Assembly: GCA_013399115.1 (NCBI GenBank)
Contig: VXAA01000616.1
Coordinates: 17,797-81,796, forward strand
Source of the DNA: Anseranas semipalmata
Taxonomy: Eukaryota > Chordata > Aves > Anseriformes > Anseranatidae
Length of the DNA: 64,000 nt
Reading direction: 5' to 3'
Part shown: positions 23,786-36,301 of the stretch, piece by piece
Layout: every line of letters begins with the position of its first letter
Position numbering within the stretch: position 1 is the first letter of the stretch
Translations under genes and position numbers: made by a program
Notes under the pieces: model-generated
Seen by the model: only the letters and a program-made list of their open reading frames with translations
What the model was told of the DNA's origin: nothing
Database searches by the model: none

Positions 23786-25881
23786 CTGGGATGGAGAGAA
23801 AAGCCCATGTTAAGAGATGCCTGCGTTTTGGAGGGGCCTGGCGCTTTGGTCGGCATGTTTGTAGGGTCCCGTCCTCCAGGAGGGATGGGGCAACACGGCT
23901 GCTCGTGCTCCATGCGTAAAAGCAAAGCCCCTCTCCGGGGCTGGGGCTGCGGGGCCAGCTCTGCCGCTGCTCCGCAGGGATGGGGACGGGAGCACCCCGG
24001 CTCCCGGCGCTGCCTCTCCGTGAAACCACAGCTCCCGAGCCAAAATCCCGCTTTGCAACCGCGCGGGCTCAAGGGAGCTCCCCGGCACACCCAGGGCCAA
24101 GTCCAACCCTCATGCAAAGGTGACGGCAGGGCACGGTACAGGTGCCACCACGGCCACCGGCACCGCTGCAGCGGGTGCCCACATCCCACAGCCTGCACAG
24201 AGCCCGTTGCAGGATGGGAGCTGCACAGCCCCGAAAGGACCGAGACCTGGGTTTCCTCTCCTTGCACGGCTTCCTTTCGGGGCCTGACAGAGACCAGCGG
24301 TTCCTGCAGCACTTCCTCTGGTCCTTGTCACAGCAGCCTGCTCGGTGGCAGGCCTGTTAACCCTTCCCGTACTGAGGGGAACATCCCTGCAACAAGCCAC
24401 AAGCCCTTCAGACGCTGCCGGAGGGGAGAAGCAACCCAGATGCGATCCTCGTGTTTACGCCGCGCTTCCTGATCCGGCCAGGTCAAGCGTCTGCCTTCGC
24501 CTTGGTAAACAAGCGGCCCCGCTCGACAGGGACGCGAACGGCGCTTCCCGCTGCGACACCCGAGATGCGAGCGGAGACAAGGCTGCCGCCCGCGGCGCTG
24601 GGTCACGGGGCCTGGCTGCCTGGGACAGGCTTCGCGCCCGGATGGGAAATGCCATTCGGAAAGGCCCCCTCCCACGCGGGCTGCCGAGGCCGAGCAGATG
24701 TGTCCCTGCACACCGGGGCGAGAGCACGCTGTCCCTCGATGCCCCGCAGAGCTCGCCCATCGCAGGAACGGGCCAGCCTTGTGCAAGGACAGCTCGGACG
24801 GGAAGCTAAAGGGAAGGAGAGCGCTGAAGTCCAAAGGCTGGGAGACAAACGCATCGGTGGCCCTGGAGGCCCCCAAATCTTTCTCAAAGGCAGCAAGGCA
24901 CAAAGACTTTTAGCAGCATCACCCCCCCGGCCCGAGCCCTCCGCTTCTGGCCTCACAGTCTGCACCAAAGGGCACCACGTCCCGCACCTGCGTGCCACCC
25001 TGGCACCACTGGTAGCCAGAGCAGCCTGCACCATGCAGCCGGCCAGCTGGCTCGGGGAGCCCCTGCAAGGGCTGCGCGCCCCGACAATGCTCAGTGCTGC
25101 ATCTCTCCCAGCACAACCCAGCCCCCCATCTTCTGCCCTCCCCTGCCGAGTGGATGGAGGGGACAGCCTTGACCAAGCTCAGCAGCTCGGGGCGGGGCAG
25201 GCCCTGACACCACAAGCTGCATGGACCACGACGCCCAGCAGGGCTGGGGCTGGTTATTCGGCCCACGTCGCGGGGCAGAGGCCAGAGCCAGGGACCACGC
25301 AGCCCTACGCTGCCCGACGAGGGGCCGTGCAGCCACGCACCCCCGCGCACCCACCCAGCCTTGGTGCCGAGCTCGGCAGCTTGCAGGCAGGGTGACGGGG
25401 CTCAGCACCGGCCCGCGGGGCCCCAGCGCTTCCTCTTTGCCTGCGGAAGCGGGGTGGCACGAGCGGGGCCTGGCGCTTAACGCCCAGCCATGCGCGCTTC
25501 CCCGGCGGGCACACGGGAGCCCGCGTTGCTCAGGCGGGCTGAGGACACGCGTGACACCGAGCTGGGAAGGGCACGTGTGTCGGGCAGCACGCACCGGGGC
25601 CAACCGCCTCCGCCAGCCGTGCCCGGGCAGGGTGTCGGGGTGGGAGCGGAGCACCGGGGAAGCTGCACCGCGCCAGCACCGGGCTGGGAAGGGCCCCGTG
25701 GCCGGGAGCCTCCGTGGGCACCGGGCTGGGAAGCGGCGGGTGCCAGGGAGGGGCCGCCCGGGCGGTGCCGCCCGCCCCATGGGAGGGCGCGGAGGAGCCG
25801 GGGGTCCGGAGCACGGCCCCGCGATAGCGGCGGCGCAGCGGCAGCCCGGAGCCGCGCCCTACCGGGGCTGGTGCTGGTCCT
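23786..25881. other. CORO7 first intron or 5' region up to the gap
   Basis: GC-rich and CpG-rich sequence between the first visible CORO7 exon and the assembly gap. I looked on the minus strand for the short coronin N-terminal exon (MNRF-like start followed by VSKFRH) and did not find it, so it is probably inside the gap. CpG density rises towards 25881, as expected near a promoter CpG island. Confidence 0.55.
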
Positions 25882-26828
25882 NNNNNNNNNNNNNNNNNNN
25901 NNNNNNNNNNNNNNNNNNNNNNNNNNNNNNNNNNNNNNNNNNNNNNNNNNNNNNNNNNNNNNNNNNNNNNNNNNNNNNNNNNNNNNNNNNNNNNNNNNNN
26001 NNNNNNNNNNNNNNNNNNNNNNNNNNNNNNNNNNNNNNNNNNNNNNNNNNNNNNNNNNNNNNNNNNNNNNNNNNNNNNNNNNNNNNNNNNNNNNNNNNNN
26101 NNNNNNNNNNNNNNNNNNNNNNNNNNNNNNNNNNNNNNNNNNNNNNNNNNNNNNNNNNNNNNNNNNNNNNNNNNNNNNNNNNNNNNNNNNNNNNNNNNNN
26201 NNNNNNNNNNNNNNNNNNNNNNNNNNNNNNNNNNNNNNNNNNNNNNNNNNNNNNNNNNNNNNNNNNNNNNNNNNNNNNNNNNNNNNNNNNNNNNNNNNNN
26301 NNNNNNNNNNNNNNNNNNNNNNNNNNNNNNNNNNNNNNNNNNNNNNNNNNNNNNNNNNNNNNNNNNNNNNNNNNNNNNNNNNNNNNNNNNNNNNNNNNNN
26401 NNNNNNNNNNNNNNNNNNNNNNNNNNNNNNNNNNNNNNNNNNNNNNNNNNNNNNNNNNNNNNNNNNNNNNNNNNNNNNNNNNNNNNNNNNNNNNNNNNNN
26501 NNNNNNNNNNNNNNNNNNNNNNNNNNNNNNNNNNNNNNNNNNNNNNNNNNNNNNNNNNNNNNNNNNNNNNNNNNNNNNNNNNNNNNNNNNNNNNNNNNNN
26601 NNNNNNNNNNNNNNNNNNNNNNNNNNNNNNNNNNNNNNNNNNNNNNNNNNNNNNNNNNNNNNNNNNNNNNNNNNNNNNNNNNNNNNNNNNNNNNNNNNNN
26701 NNNNNNNNNNNNNNNNNNNNNNNNNNNNNNNNNNNNNNNNNNNNNNNNNNNNNNNNNNNNNNNNNNNNNNNNNNNNNNNNNNNNNNNNNNNNNNNNNNNN
26801 NNNNNNNNNNNNNNNNNNNNNNNNNNNN
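25882..26828. other. Assembly gap (947 N)
   Basis: An unbroken run of N. By position it should hold the first exons of CORO7 (minus strand) and DNAJA3 (plus strand) and the sequence between them, a GC-rich region that sequencing often misses. The N count may be an estimate rather than the true length. Confidence 0.99.
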
Positions 26829-26900
26829 GGGGGGGGCCGGGGGAGCCGCCGTCCCCGTGCCGCCCGCCTCACCCGGCCCCTCTGCCTTCCTCTCCCGCAG

Positions 26901-29900
26901 GGACGAAGCGCGGCCCGGCCGCGTCCTTCCACAGCAGCGCGGCGGCCCGCGCCAAGGAGGACTACTACCAGGTGCTGGGGGTGCCCCGCTCCGCCAGCCA
27001 GAAGGAGATCAAGAAGGCCTACTACCAGGCACGGGCACGGACGCGGGGTTTGGCCGGCTCGGCCCGCTGGAGGAGGGCAGCAGCGGCTCCTCGGGAGCGT
27101 GTCCGTGCTGTGCCCGTGCCCAGCTCTCGTCTCTCGGGCTTCTGTCTGGCTAGAATCACTGAGAGGGGCACGCAGCGGTCTGCCAGCAGCAGCTTTGTAG
27201 TTCCTTGGAGTGGGGTGATGCAGGAAACGAGGGCTTTCAGTTCCCTTAAGTATAGATGCTGAATGCCTAGCTTTGCCTGCTGTGCTTTTCCTAGCATGTG
27301 AGATGTGCTAAAGTAAACTGATTCTGTCTGTCTCTAACGCTTAAGTTTTTTTTTGTTTAGCTGGCAAAGAAATACCATCCCGACACAAACAAGGATGACC
27401 CTAAAGCTAAAGAGAAGTTTGCCCAGCTGGCAGAAGCCTATGAGGTAATACGCAGGATTTTATTGTCATGAAAAGGAGGAAAGATGCGAACAACACTTGG
27501 AGTAGATGGGGTGGAAATATTTCCTTTTCTTGTGTCTGTTTGCTGTAAAAGCGTGGCTGTTTTTTCATGCCTTGTACTTTAGGGGTGAGTGCCTCTGCCC
27601 CAGTGGTGTCTACAGCAAATTACTTAGCCCAGGTCTCTGATTTAGCTGATCATGTTTTGGGCTCTTTGAATTTTTGCTCTTTCTTGGCAATGAGTGACTG
27701 GCACAGATGGGAAAGCTTGTTTCTGCCGTGGAATTACTGCCTAGCTTAAATAAACAAACAGCAAACACTGTCAGCAGTTACTGGCTTTCTGAGACAAAAG
27801 TACATTCCACTGTGCTTCTGCCCCCAGCTCCATTTCGTTCTGCTCTTCACCTTGTTTTGTGCTGGTTTTGGTCTCGTGGGTTTTCGAATTTCCTCCAGCA
27901 CTCTTACTGCCAGCTTTCATGCAATGTATCAGTGATCAAACATATAATGTAAGTTATTTGTGCTTATTATGAGCTAGTAAGGTTTTGTCATTTTGCTGAT
28001 GACAAGCTTTTTAAAATTCATATGGTCCTGAGGGCTGGGATGCTCTTCCCGATGACAGGAAGGTTTGAGCAAGTGTTGTCTGGTAATGCAGCTAGCCTCG
28101 AGTTCCCCTGGGGGGTGCTGCTCTGCAGATGCAGGCTGGCCAGGACGAGCTGGGCTGCTCGGGATCTGTGCGGTGTCCTGATGGCATCCTTCTTTTGCCT
28201 CAAAGGTATTAAGCGATGAAGTGAAGCGGAAGCAATACGATGCTTACGGGACAGCTAGTTTTGATCCTGGCGCAACAGGTGCCGGTGCTGGGCGCCAGTA
28301 CTGGAGCAGTACTGGTCCATCGATCGATCCAGAGGAGCTTTTCAGAAAAATCTTCGGAGAGTTCTCAGGATCCGCTTTCGGCGATTTCCAGAACGTCTTT
28401 GACCAGCCGCAGGAGGTATGAGATGCGTGTATGTCCCGAGCACGTGAAACCACAAAAGCTGGAGTGGGACAGTAGTCTGTCAGAGAGCACTCCGAGAGCG
28501 AGCTTAAGCAACGTGTTTGCTTCTGGGAATGTCAGCACGTGAGTGTCCCCTTGTACGGGTGGGAGTATTTTTGGTACGCCATGTGGATGCATTCTCCACA
28601 GCTCCAGATCGAGTATTTCTTTCTGGGCTTCAGCTACTTCGTCTGGTGTTTACTGACACCGGTTAGTGCTGCCAAACAGTTTCCACCATTGTATAGGCAT
28701 CTGTTCTGCTCTAAGTTGCTTCACATATGTCTGCTTTGTACTGTAATGCTGAAAACCACAAAATACCTTTTAACTATAAAACAAGCCTTCCAGCATTGGA
28801 TTTGACTGCTTAATTGGCTTAATTTTGCAACTTAATTGGCTTAACTTTGCAGTGGAGCCCATAATAACACAAAACCTATTTCTTGTTCTTTGAACTGCAG
28901 CTAAATGCTCTTTTGACAGTCTCGATTCACGCGATGCCTTCAGAAATGCTTGGTATTCAGTACTTGTAGCTTGACTGAAAGTGACCTTCCTATTATAAGC
29001 AGAACTTCCTATTTTGTGGAGTCATCTTTTCTGATGACTTCCCTTGCTAAGTAAAGAGTATATTGAGGAAGAGCGGATAATTTCATTGGGATTGAAAGCC
29101 TCCACCTTTACCTGTTGCTGTGTTGCCATTAAATAGAACCTTTGGAAATATTAAAGGTCTTTCCTGAGAGCAGAAAAATGCATGACTTCTATTTTTACTT
29201 TCCTCTTTTCTATTTTTAAATTTCCTTTCTGTTACACAGCTGGTATAATCATCATTCCTATAATGTTTGCCATCCTTTTGTACCCCTTTTTATTTATATG
29301 AGACAGACTACTGCTTCCCAAAATGAGGCAGAACGTTTCCAAATGAGTTGAGCATCCATCTGTTTCTTCCCCCCCTCCATTACCTGGACATATTTAAGCA
29401 CTCTTTGATATTTGGCCAAAACCAATTCCAGTCTGCTTTAAGGCCCATCACACATCGGTCGTGGACTGATGTCAGTGTTTCCTGTGCAGTACATCATGGA
29501 ACTGACATTCACCCAAGCTGCAAAAGGTGTTAACAAGGAGATCGTGGTGAACATCAATGACTCGTGCGAGCGGTGCAATGGGAAAGGACACGAACCTGGT
29601 ACCAAAGTGCAGCGCTGCCACTACTGCAGTGGCACGGGCATGGTAAGTGCTTCTTAAGCCATGGGTCTGCTGTGCTTTTCCTTACTGGGGCAAGTCAGTC
29701 CCTTCCACACTGAAAAGTTCTCACTGTAATCATCAGCTTATCTTAGGTGAAGCCAGGTTAATGTGGACTTGATGTTAATCTGTACTAGGAATATTTTCTC
29801 TATTTTAAAGATGTGTTCTGTCCAGCCAAAAGTGATAGCCCTCAGGACAAGGTCATGTGGTGGTATGTGTCCAGTAAGCCATATTTATATGATGGAACAA

Positions 29901-32900
29901 ATCTGAAATTACTTGGGCATTAAAGGGGATACTTTGAATTGAGGGGTGGAGGGAGGAGCAAGGCAAGGATAGCTTAAGGATAATCATGAAATGAGAAGAT
30001 GTATGCTACTTACAGTCAGTAAAGAAATAATCAGGCTTCGGACTTTCAATTTCTGTGCATCAAAATGGGAACTGGCAATCAGCCTGTGACCAGAATAGCT
30101 TTCTGTGCAGAACAGGTGTGGTTGGTCAGAGGAGAAGGCAAGCTTTTCCCACTGTTTCCTCGTGTGATGGTTCAGTCCATAGTTTAGTCTCTGTAACCTT
30201 TTCCTGGACACAGCAATAATTCATGCAAGTGGATTGTCCTTGGGCTCCTCAAAATACAGGCGTTTGTAGTGCCTTGTGAAATAGCACTTCAAGGAGCTTT
30301 GTTCTTGCTTCTGCATATATCCTAGAGATGAAAAGTGCTGTGTCTCCCTTCCCCTGGCCATCAGACGCTTGCTCAGAGTCATGATGGTTTTCAGTGGAAA
30401 CCAGAGTACAGTAATGGCAGTTGAATCTGATCCAGCTTCTCACAAGCAGCGTCCTCTTTGGATTTCTGAGCCTGTTTCTGCTCCACCCCTTGATAAAGGA
30501 TATCGCTATCCTTAACTGTCCTGTCAGGCTGCACGTGCGATTAGAGGGACTCAAATGTGCTGGGCCGGTCACTGTCAGAGGTGTTGTGGAGGTGAAAAGT
30601 ACCACCTCGCTACTAAATATTTGTATGATCTGCGTTTTCTTCGCTAGGAAACGATAAACACGGGCCCTTTTGTAATGCGATCTACGTGCCGACGGTGTGG
30701 TGGTCGTGGTTCCATCATAACGACGCCGTGTGTAGTATGTCGAGGAACGGGGCAAACCAAACAGAGGAAGACAGTGGTGGTTCCTGTGCCAGCTGGTTCG
30801 TGTTGTATTTGTGTGTTGCTCTCTGTCAAGGTGACTGTAGTTAGTTATTTCTGCTGGGCTAACAGCCGGGCACTTGCTGTAACGTGTGGCTGTTCCCTGC
30901 CAGGTACAAATGTCAGAGCAACGTAAAGAAGTTTGCTGCAGAGAAGTTATCTTAAGAACAAAGCAGACTGATAGCTTGGTAATTGAAAGCATTAGTAATA
31001 AGAGAAACTTTCTGGCCATGCGTTTGTACCTGGTAGATGAAAAAGTTTGCTTTGCCCTTTTTGAGATCAAATTTTGTTTCTTGCATGGATCCTTCTAGGC
31101 AGGTTTTGAAGAGTGAAACTTTCAAAAGATTTTAACTTGAATTTTTCATTTCTCCTTGATGAAGCTGGTGGAGAGGGTGGGAATCTTGAAAGCCTTAGCT
31201 TAGCTCAGAAAAGTTTGCTGATTGCTTTCGTCACCAAAGAGGATAAATGAGCAGTGGGGCTGAAGACTTGCCTCTTCGAGACCGCCCTGGGTGACCAGCA
31301 TGTAATTTTCCTGTAGCTTGTAGAGGTTGCCCGGTGTCCCTTAAGTCTGATGCATTTCCCAGGAGAATTCTGTAGGGATTGAAGTAACGAGCCTGCGTAG
31401 GGGTGCTCCCCTGCTTGGCGGGCAGTGCTATTCCAGTAGCATGTGGATTATAATACAAGATAACATTTCCTCTTTTTTTTCTGATTGCAGGTGTTGAGGA
31501 TGGGCAGACAGTTCGGATGCCTGTGGGGAAGAAGGAAATTTTCATTACGTTCAGGGTACGTATCGTTACAGTGTAAGCTCTCTTCCATTCTTAAGTCGGT
31601 TGCTCGTTCCCTTCACAACTGCCTGGGAAGCCCGATGGAAGGGGGGACGGGAGGAGGAAGAGCAAGTGATCCTTTCAAACAGCTGAGGTAACACGAGCCA
31701 CGTGAACTTTCTGAGATAGCAGATCTGCATTGTAACAAGTTAAGTCTGCTCACGAAGAATTGTGCTGCCTGTTCCGAGATGAGGCCTTTACAGTAGTGTG
31801 TATCAAAATACAGAGCAGGTTTTTGATGCCTTGAGAATTTGACTTGGAGATCTGCAGGAGGTGTCTGCTTGCAGCGGTGGGAGTGCCGAGGAGGGCTGCA
31901 GGAACGCACGTGAGGCTGGCTGGTCAAGTGTCCTTTTGCAGATTAGCATTAAGTGCTGCTTTGCACATTCTTTGTAGCTGGGGCCCTCGTCTCCTGTGGG
32001 TATCCTGTTATATGCATCTCTGTCAAGGAGAAAACTTTTTTTCAGTACCTTTGTGGTGCAGGAGGATTTAATTCTCTTACAGCTTGTCAGGCCACTGCAA
32101 AGGTTCTTGCCTCCCTCTTCTGGCTTTCCCTTTTTCAGGGTACTGGACAAGACAGTGTCGTCTTTGTCCCTGCAGAATCATACTGACACTGATGAATTAA
32201 CAAACAGGGTTAGAGGAGGGAGGTGCTGAGATAAGAAGCAGACATCCTCCTAAGCCTCTGGCTAATGACAGTTATGTCAAGATCTGTGTTTTTCTAAAAG
32301 ACTTAATGTTAACCTAGACTTCTTAGCCATGTGGTTTGTGGACGGTAAAGGGTCTGACTGCAGCTTTCTGGTATGTTTTCTGCTGAGACCTTTTAAAGCA
32401 GTTTACCGTGATGACTTTGTATTGTTCTGCTCACTACTTTTTGGAACTGCCTGCCTTTTAGGTTCAGAAAAGTTCTGTGTTCAGAAGAAATGGAGCAGAT
32501 ATCCATTCAGACCTCCTTATTTCAGTAGCACAGGCCATTCTGGGAGGTACAGCCAGATGTCAAGGCTTGTACGAGACAATCAATATCACGGTAGGTACCA
32601 TTACATGGAAGAGCTTGGGCATAAATCAGTGTGGCACATCAGAGCCTTCTCCTCTGCTGCAAAGAGGGTGCAGATCTCCTAGGTGCACTGGTATCAAGTT
32701 TCAGACTTCTGCAGGACTGAGTGTTGGGTAGTTTGTGACCTGCTTGGGTACACCTCCTTTCCAGATCACTGCATAGGGACAGGCACAGCTGGGTGGATTG
32801 CTGGACAGGTCCCTTCCGAGGTCTGCTGAACTGCGCTAGGTTCTCTGCTCTTTCCTTTACCAGCTTTTCCATCGTTGTTGACTTAGCCTCTGAACATGTT

Positions 32901-35900
32901 CAGATGCACAAATGTACCAGATTTCTCCCATCTTATTTTGAAGCCTGCTAGAGAAATAATCGATTGTTATAAACATGCAACGTAGTTACTATATAAATGC
33001 ATACAATGGAATAATAAATGTGACCCCTGTGTGTTCATAGATACCCCCTGGTATTCAGCCAGACCAGAGAATTCGAATGAGTGGGAAAGGCATTCCCAAG
33101 GTTAATAGTTACGGCTATGGAGACCACTACATTCACATAAAGATAAAAGTTCCTCAGTAAGTAACACAAGTTTCTGTGGAATCTTGAGCTTTTTGCAAAA
33201 AATGTCGTTCAGAAAGATTTTGTGAAAAGTCCTTACTGCTTTATCAAGATCTGTTTTGAATTTTCCTTGGACAGCTACAGTCATTTCTCTGCTTTTTATT
33301 CTAGTGTGAGGTAGACTTTGTTGTTGTGGTGGTTTGTTTTTGTTTTTTTTTTTTGAGAATACCATCTGGCAACACAGCTGTAAAAATGCTAAACCCTAGA
33401 AATGTAGAAGTAGTTGTGCACCTGCATATTTGCTTGGATATCTGCCATTTTTTTTCTGGATCCCAGTTACATAAATTCAATGTTCTGGCTTATAACATGT
33501 CTGTGCTCTTATACCTACAGCTTAGAGTAACTGAAGTCCTTGGCAGTTGCTTTTCAGACTGCTTGGCCACCCTCTGCTCCTGTGGTGAAGCAAACTTTTT
33601 AGCTTGTATTGCTGCACTCAGCAAGGGAGTTCATTTCCTGAGGTCTCCCCCCCGATGTTTGTTCTGTTGCAGCTCCAGACGTTCCTCTCAGCACTTGAAA
33701 AGATTTCGTTTTTTCACTGTAGTTTGGTGAAATGCAACGGGTCATATCTCTGCTCTTCCACTGGGGCTTATTCTTTATAGATTGCTCATATTAAGAGCAC
33801 CATAGGGATTCTCAGTGTATGCCAGATGTATTAATCTTGTACTTCCAGTAGCTGCCTCTTGTGTGTGCTGCCAGAAAAGGTTAAGGAAGTCTGTAGATAC
33901 ATCTGTCTCTAAAGGCAGCCATAACCAACACCTCTGTCTTTGACCTGCAGGCGGCTGACGGATCGCCAGAGAGCCTTAATGATGAGCTATGCCGAGGACG
34001 AGACAGATGTGGACGGCACAGTGAACGGAGTCACAAACACAGCATCAGGTGAGCTGCGGGAATTAGTGCTCCTTCCTCGTGGAGTTGGTGGGGGGTGCAC
34101 AACGCTTCCTGGGGGCTCAAGGGGACAATGGAAGGTGAGCCGTGGCGACCTTCAGATGGTGTGTCAGCAGAACCTGCCAAGCATGTTACTTTGAAAATAG
34201 TTTTAGTGTGATGTTAGCAGGCTGTAGAATAAGGCAGGGAATAGCCTTTTCCCAGGAAGCATTACTCTGATACTCACTGGGCAAAATCTCTGGGTGAACA
34301 AAGAGCAGGCACTGAGATACTCCAGGTCCTGACAAGTTCTGGTGCGTCTCGCTGCGGTGATGAATGCGTCCTGCTGCCTGCTTTTACCCCTGTGCCAGAA
34401 GTAACTTGTCTTGGTAGCAGAGGTGGAAGAAGTGAACGTGCTTCAGGCCAGCTCTCTGTGTGAGCTAATCCGTTCTTCTCAGTGCTTGCTTCTGACTGCA
34501 GTGGGGACGTTTCTCCGTGGAAGCTGAAGGGGAATACTGCTGTCAAGGTTGCTCTGAGCCGTACTTGGTGTATGTGGGGAAACCTTGGATAGAAATCTTT
34601 GTTGCTGCTGGGTGTTGGCTCCAGTCAGCAGCCAGAATGATGGAGGGTGGCAGGGAGCTTTGTAAAGCTGCTTTTTCAGCTCCAGATTAAAACCTTGGAT
34701 CCAGTAATTGTGTTTTAAGTTTCAGTGGTATCTGGCAGCAACAGCAGCTAAAGAAAGAATACATGCAGAACAGTCAGGCAAGATGTTTTGTCTTTTCTGC
34801 TAGCAAACCAATGTTTTCTTTGCTCATGCTGGAACAACGAGCTTCTTAATGCCTGCTAGATTGTGGTTTATTTTTGGTTGAAACCAAAAAGGGCATTTAT
34901 GACTGCATACAGCTAGGTAAAGGTGAGTCTTTCAAAGCTGTTAAATGATTGTGGGAACTCAGGTCCTCTCTACATCACATGCCAAAGCCTGAGGAATGTA
35001 GGCTGAAGTTCAGGATATTGGCAGGTGGAATCTGCCATATACTTACTAGTGTTAGTTTTTATAGTGCTTTGATGATACAGAAGTGAATGGGATTGTCTTC
35101 TCCACTGCAGGTAAACATTAAAGATGAATCCTGGGGGGAAGGGCGGAGATCTTCTTAAACACAGTTAAGCAGCAAGGTGGATTAAAAATGATGCCAGTAG
35201 TTTACAGTATAGAGATGTGCTGTTGCTGAAAGCATGTCCTTGCTCTGGGAGGCAGGAAGTACCCTGAGTGGATGGAGGCGTGTTCTGCTGCAGGCCTCAG
35301 GATTTCGTGCCATTGCATCAGTCTGAGCTCAGGTGTCAGCTGTGGGAGGACTGGACTTTGTGTCCTCTGTGTGCAAAGAAAGCTTGGGGAGGATTTGGGG
35401 GTTTGTTACTGATGGTTAGACTGTAGAAAAAGCAGAGTAGCAAAGAGGTTTCCTTTGTTTTTGCTTTAGCCACTTCCCATACAAAAACTTCCCAGGACTT
35501 TCTTATATAGGAAAACTTTGCTGGCTGCTGCCAGTAAGATTCCTTATCTGGACACTCGTTCTGAAATACTTGTAGCCTTTTTCATTCTATCCTGAGTTCA
35601 GCTTCTCCTTGATAACTGTTTGTCTGAGCACTGCATGAGAATTAGTTGCAACAGGCTCCCACTGTGGTTTCGCACTGCTTCGCTCTGGACACGACACAGA
35701 CAATGAAACATGGGAAGACAGATTGTTCCAGGGACCACTAGTGTGGCTTTTTCTTTAAGGTGACATCTCTCTGTGGCAAAGCAACAACTTGCTTTCAGTG
35801 GCAGACTATCACTTCCAAGTGCTTGTGTTCTAAGCCTGTTGGGCCTCTGACGTGATTGTGCAGCGCAAGAACTCCCTTGCCACTTGGAGGGCTGAGGAGA

Positions 35901-36288
35901 GGGGAAGGGAGCAGTGCTACCTGGGCTGATGTTCTTCTCTTCCCCTTCTGGGGTCCAGGCTCTGCAGTGCTTTCACTGAGAGTGGCCCCAGTACTGCAGC
36001 CCTGGCGGCTCCTCGTGGGCAGAGATGCCTGCACGTGAGGATGCTGGCGAAACCAGTGGACTTGACCATTCCCAGTCTAAAATAACCCTCTCCCTTTGTC
36101 AGGGGTGCTGGCTACTGGTGGGAGACGTAGCTGGTGTGGCTTGAGGAATGTATCTGACTGCAGCCCTTTGCTGTTTGTGTCCAGGTGGCAGGGCCACGGC
36201 TAGCGCTGACGCAGGCGAGGATAGGCCTGAGGCTGAGGAGAACAAGGAGGGATTCCTTTCCAAACTTAAGAAAATGTTTAGCTCCTGA
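26901..36288 (+). CDS. DNAJA3: DnaJ homolog A3, mitochondrial (long isoform; first exon missing)
   Basis: DNAJA3 (Tid1) is the mitochondrial Hsp40 that stimulates mtHsp70. Exons: 26901-27028, 27361-27444, 28206-28415, 29490-29642, 30648-30795, 31491-31555, 32462-32590, 33041-33156, 33951-34048 and 36185-36288 (stop TGA 36286-36288). All phases join, giving about 411 codons. The J domain begins [14 protein letters not shown] and keeps the HPD motif (KKYHPDTNK). A G/F-rich linker follows, then four complete zinc-binding CxxCxGxG motifs ([32 protein letters not shown]), the substrate-binding region with the conserved DIHSDL and GLYETIN, and the long-isoform tail [11 protein letters not shown]. 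The mitochondrial targeting exon lies in the gap at 25882-26828. Two introns have unusual donors: the one after 27028 begins GC, and the one after 30795 begins GTTCGT. Confidence 0.97.
27445..28205. other. DNAJA3 intron
   Basis: A 761-base intron after the J-domain exon, AT-richer than the CORO7 side. No other feature was seen. Confidence 0.8.
28416..29489. other. DNAJA3 intron
   Basis: A 1.07 kb AT-rich intron separating the G/F-region exon from the first zinc-finger exon. No repeat or RNA gene was recognised. Confidence 0.8.
29643..30647. other. DNAJA3 intron within the zinc-finger region
   Basis: A 1.0 kb intron that splits the four zinc-binding motifs two and two. The 273-codon open frame on the minus strand overlapping it is not supported as a gene. 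Confidence 0.75.
30796..31490. other. DNAJA3 intron with a weak donor
   Basis: A 695-base intron. Its donor reads GTTCGT rather than the usual GTRAGT, but the joined frame (VPVPAG then [12 protein letters not shown]) matches the family exactly. Confidence 0.75.
31556..32461. other. DNAJA3 intron
   Basis: A 906-base intron. Nothing else was recognised. Confidence 0.75.
32591..33040. other. DNAJA3 intron
   Basis: A 450-base intron with consensus ends (GTAGGT and TTCATAG). Nothing else was seen. Confidence 0.75.
33157..33950. other. DNAJA3 intron with a poly-T run
   Basis: A 794-base intron. It carries a T-rich run near 33338-33354 in plus-strand orientation. Nothing else was recognised. Confidence 0.75.
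34049..36184. other. DNAJA3 intron skipped around in the short isoform
   Basis: A 2.1 kb intron upstream of the long-isoform terminal coding exon. The same donor at 34049 can also join the acceptor before 37089 to make the short isoform. No repeat or other gene was recognised. Confidence 0.75.
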
Positions 36289-36301
36289 TACCCAATCCGA
36301 G
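36289..36301 (+). other. DNAJA3: Start of the DNAJA3 long-isoform 3'UTR and donor
   Basis: Only 13 bases separate the long-isoform stop codon from a consensus-like donor (CCGAG then GTAGG) that would splice to the acceptor before 37089. That puts an intron in the 3'UTR. The stop lies well within 50 bases of the junction, so this arrangement should not trigger nonsense-mediated decay. Confidence 0.6.

Noticed and set aside
25221..27262. Very long open frames spanning the N run
   Set aside because: They are artefacts of translating N as an open codon; only the part from 26901 to 27028 is real coding sequence (DNAJA3).
30249..31070. 273-codon open frame on the minus strand overlapping DNAJA3
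   Set aside because: It is largely the antisense shadow of the zinc-finger exon plus intron, and no domain is recognisable.
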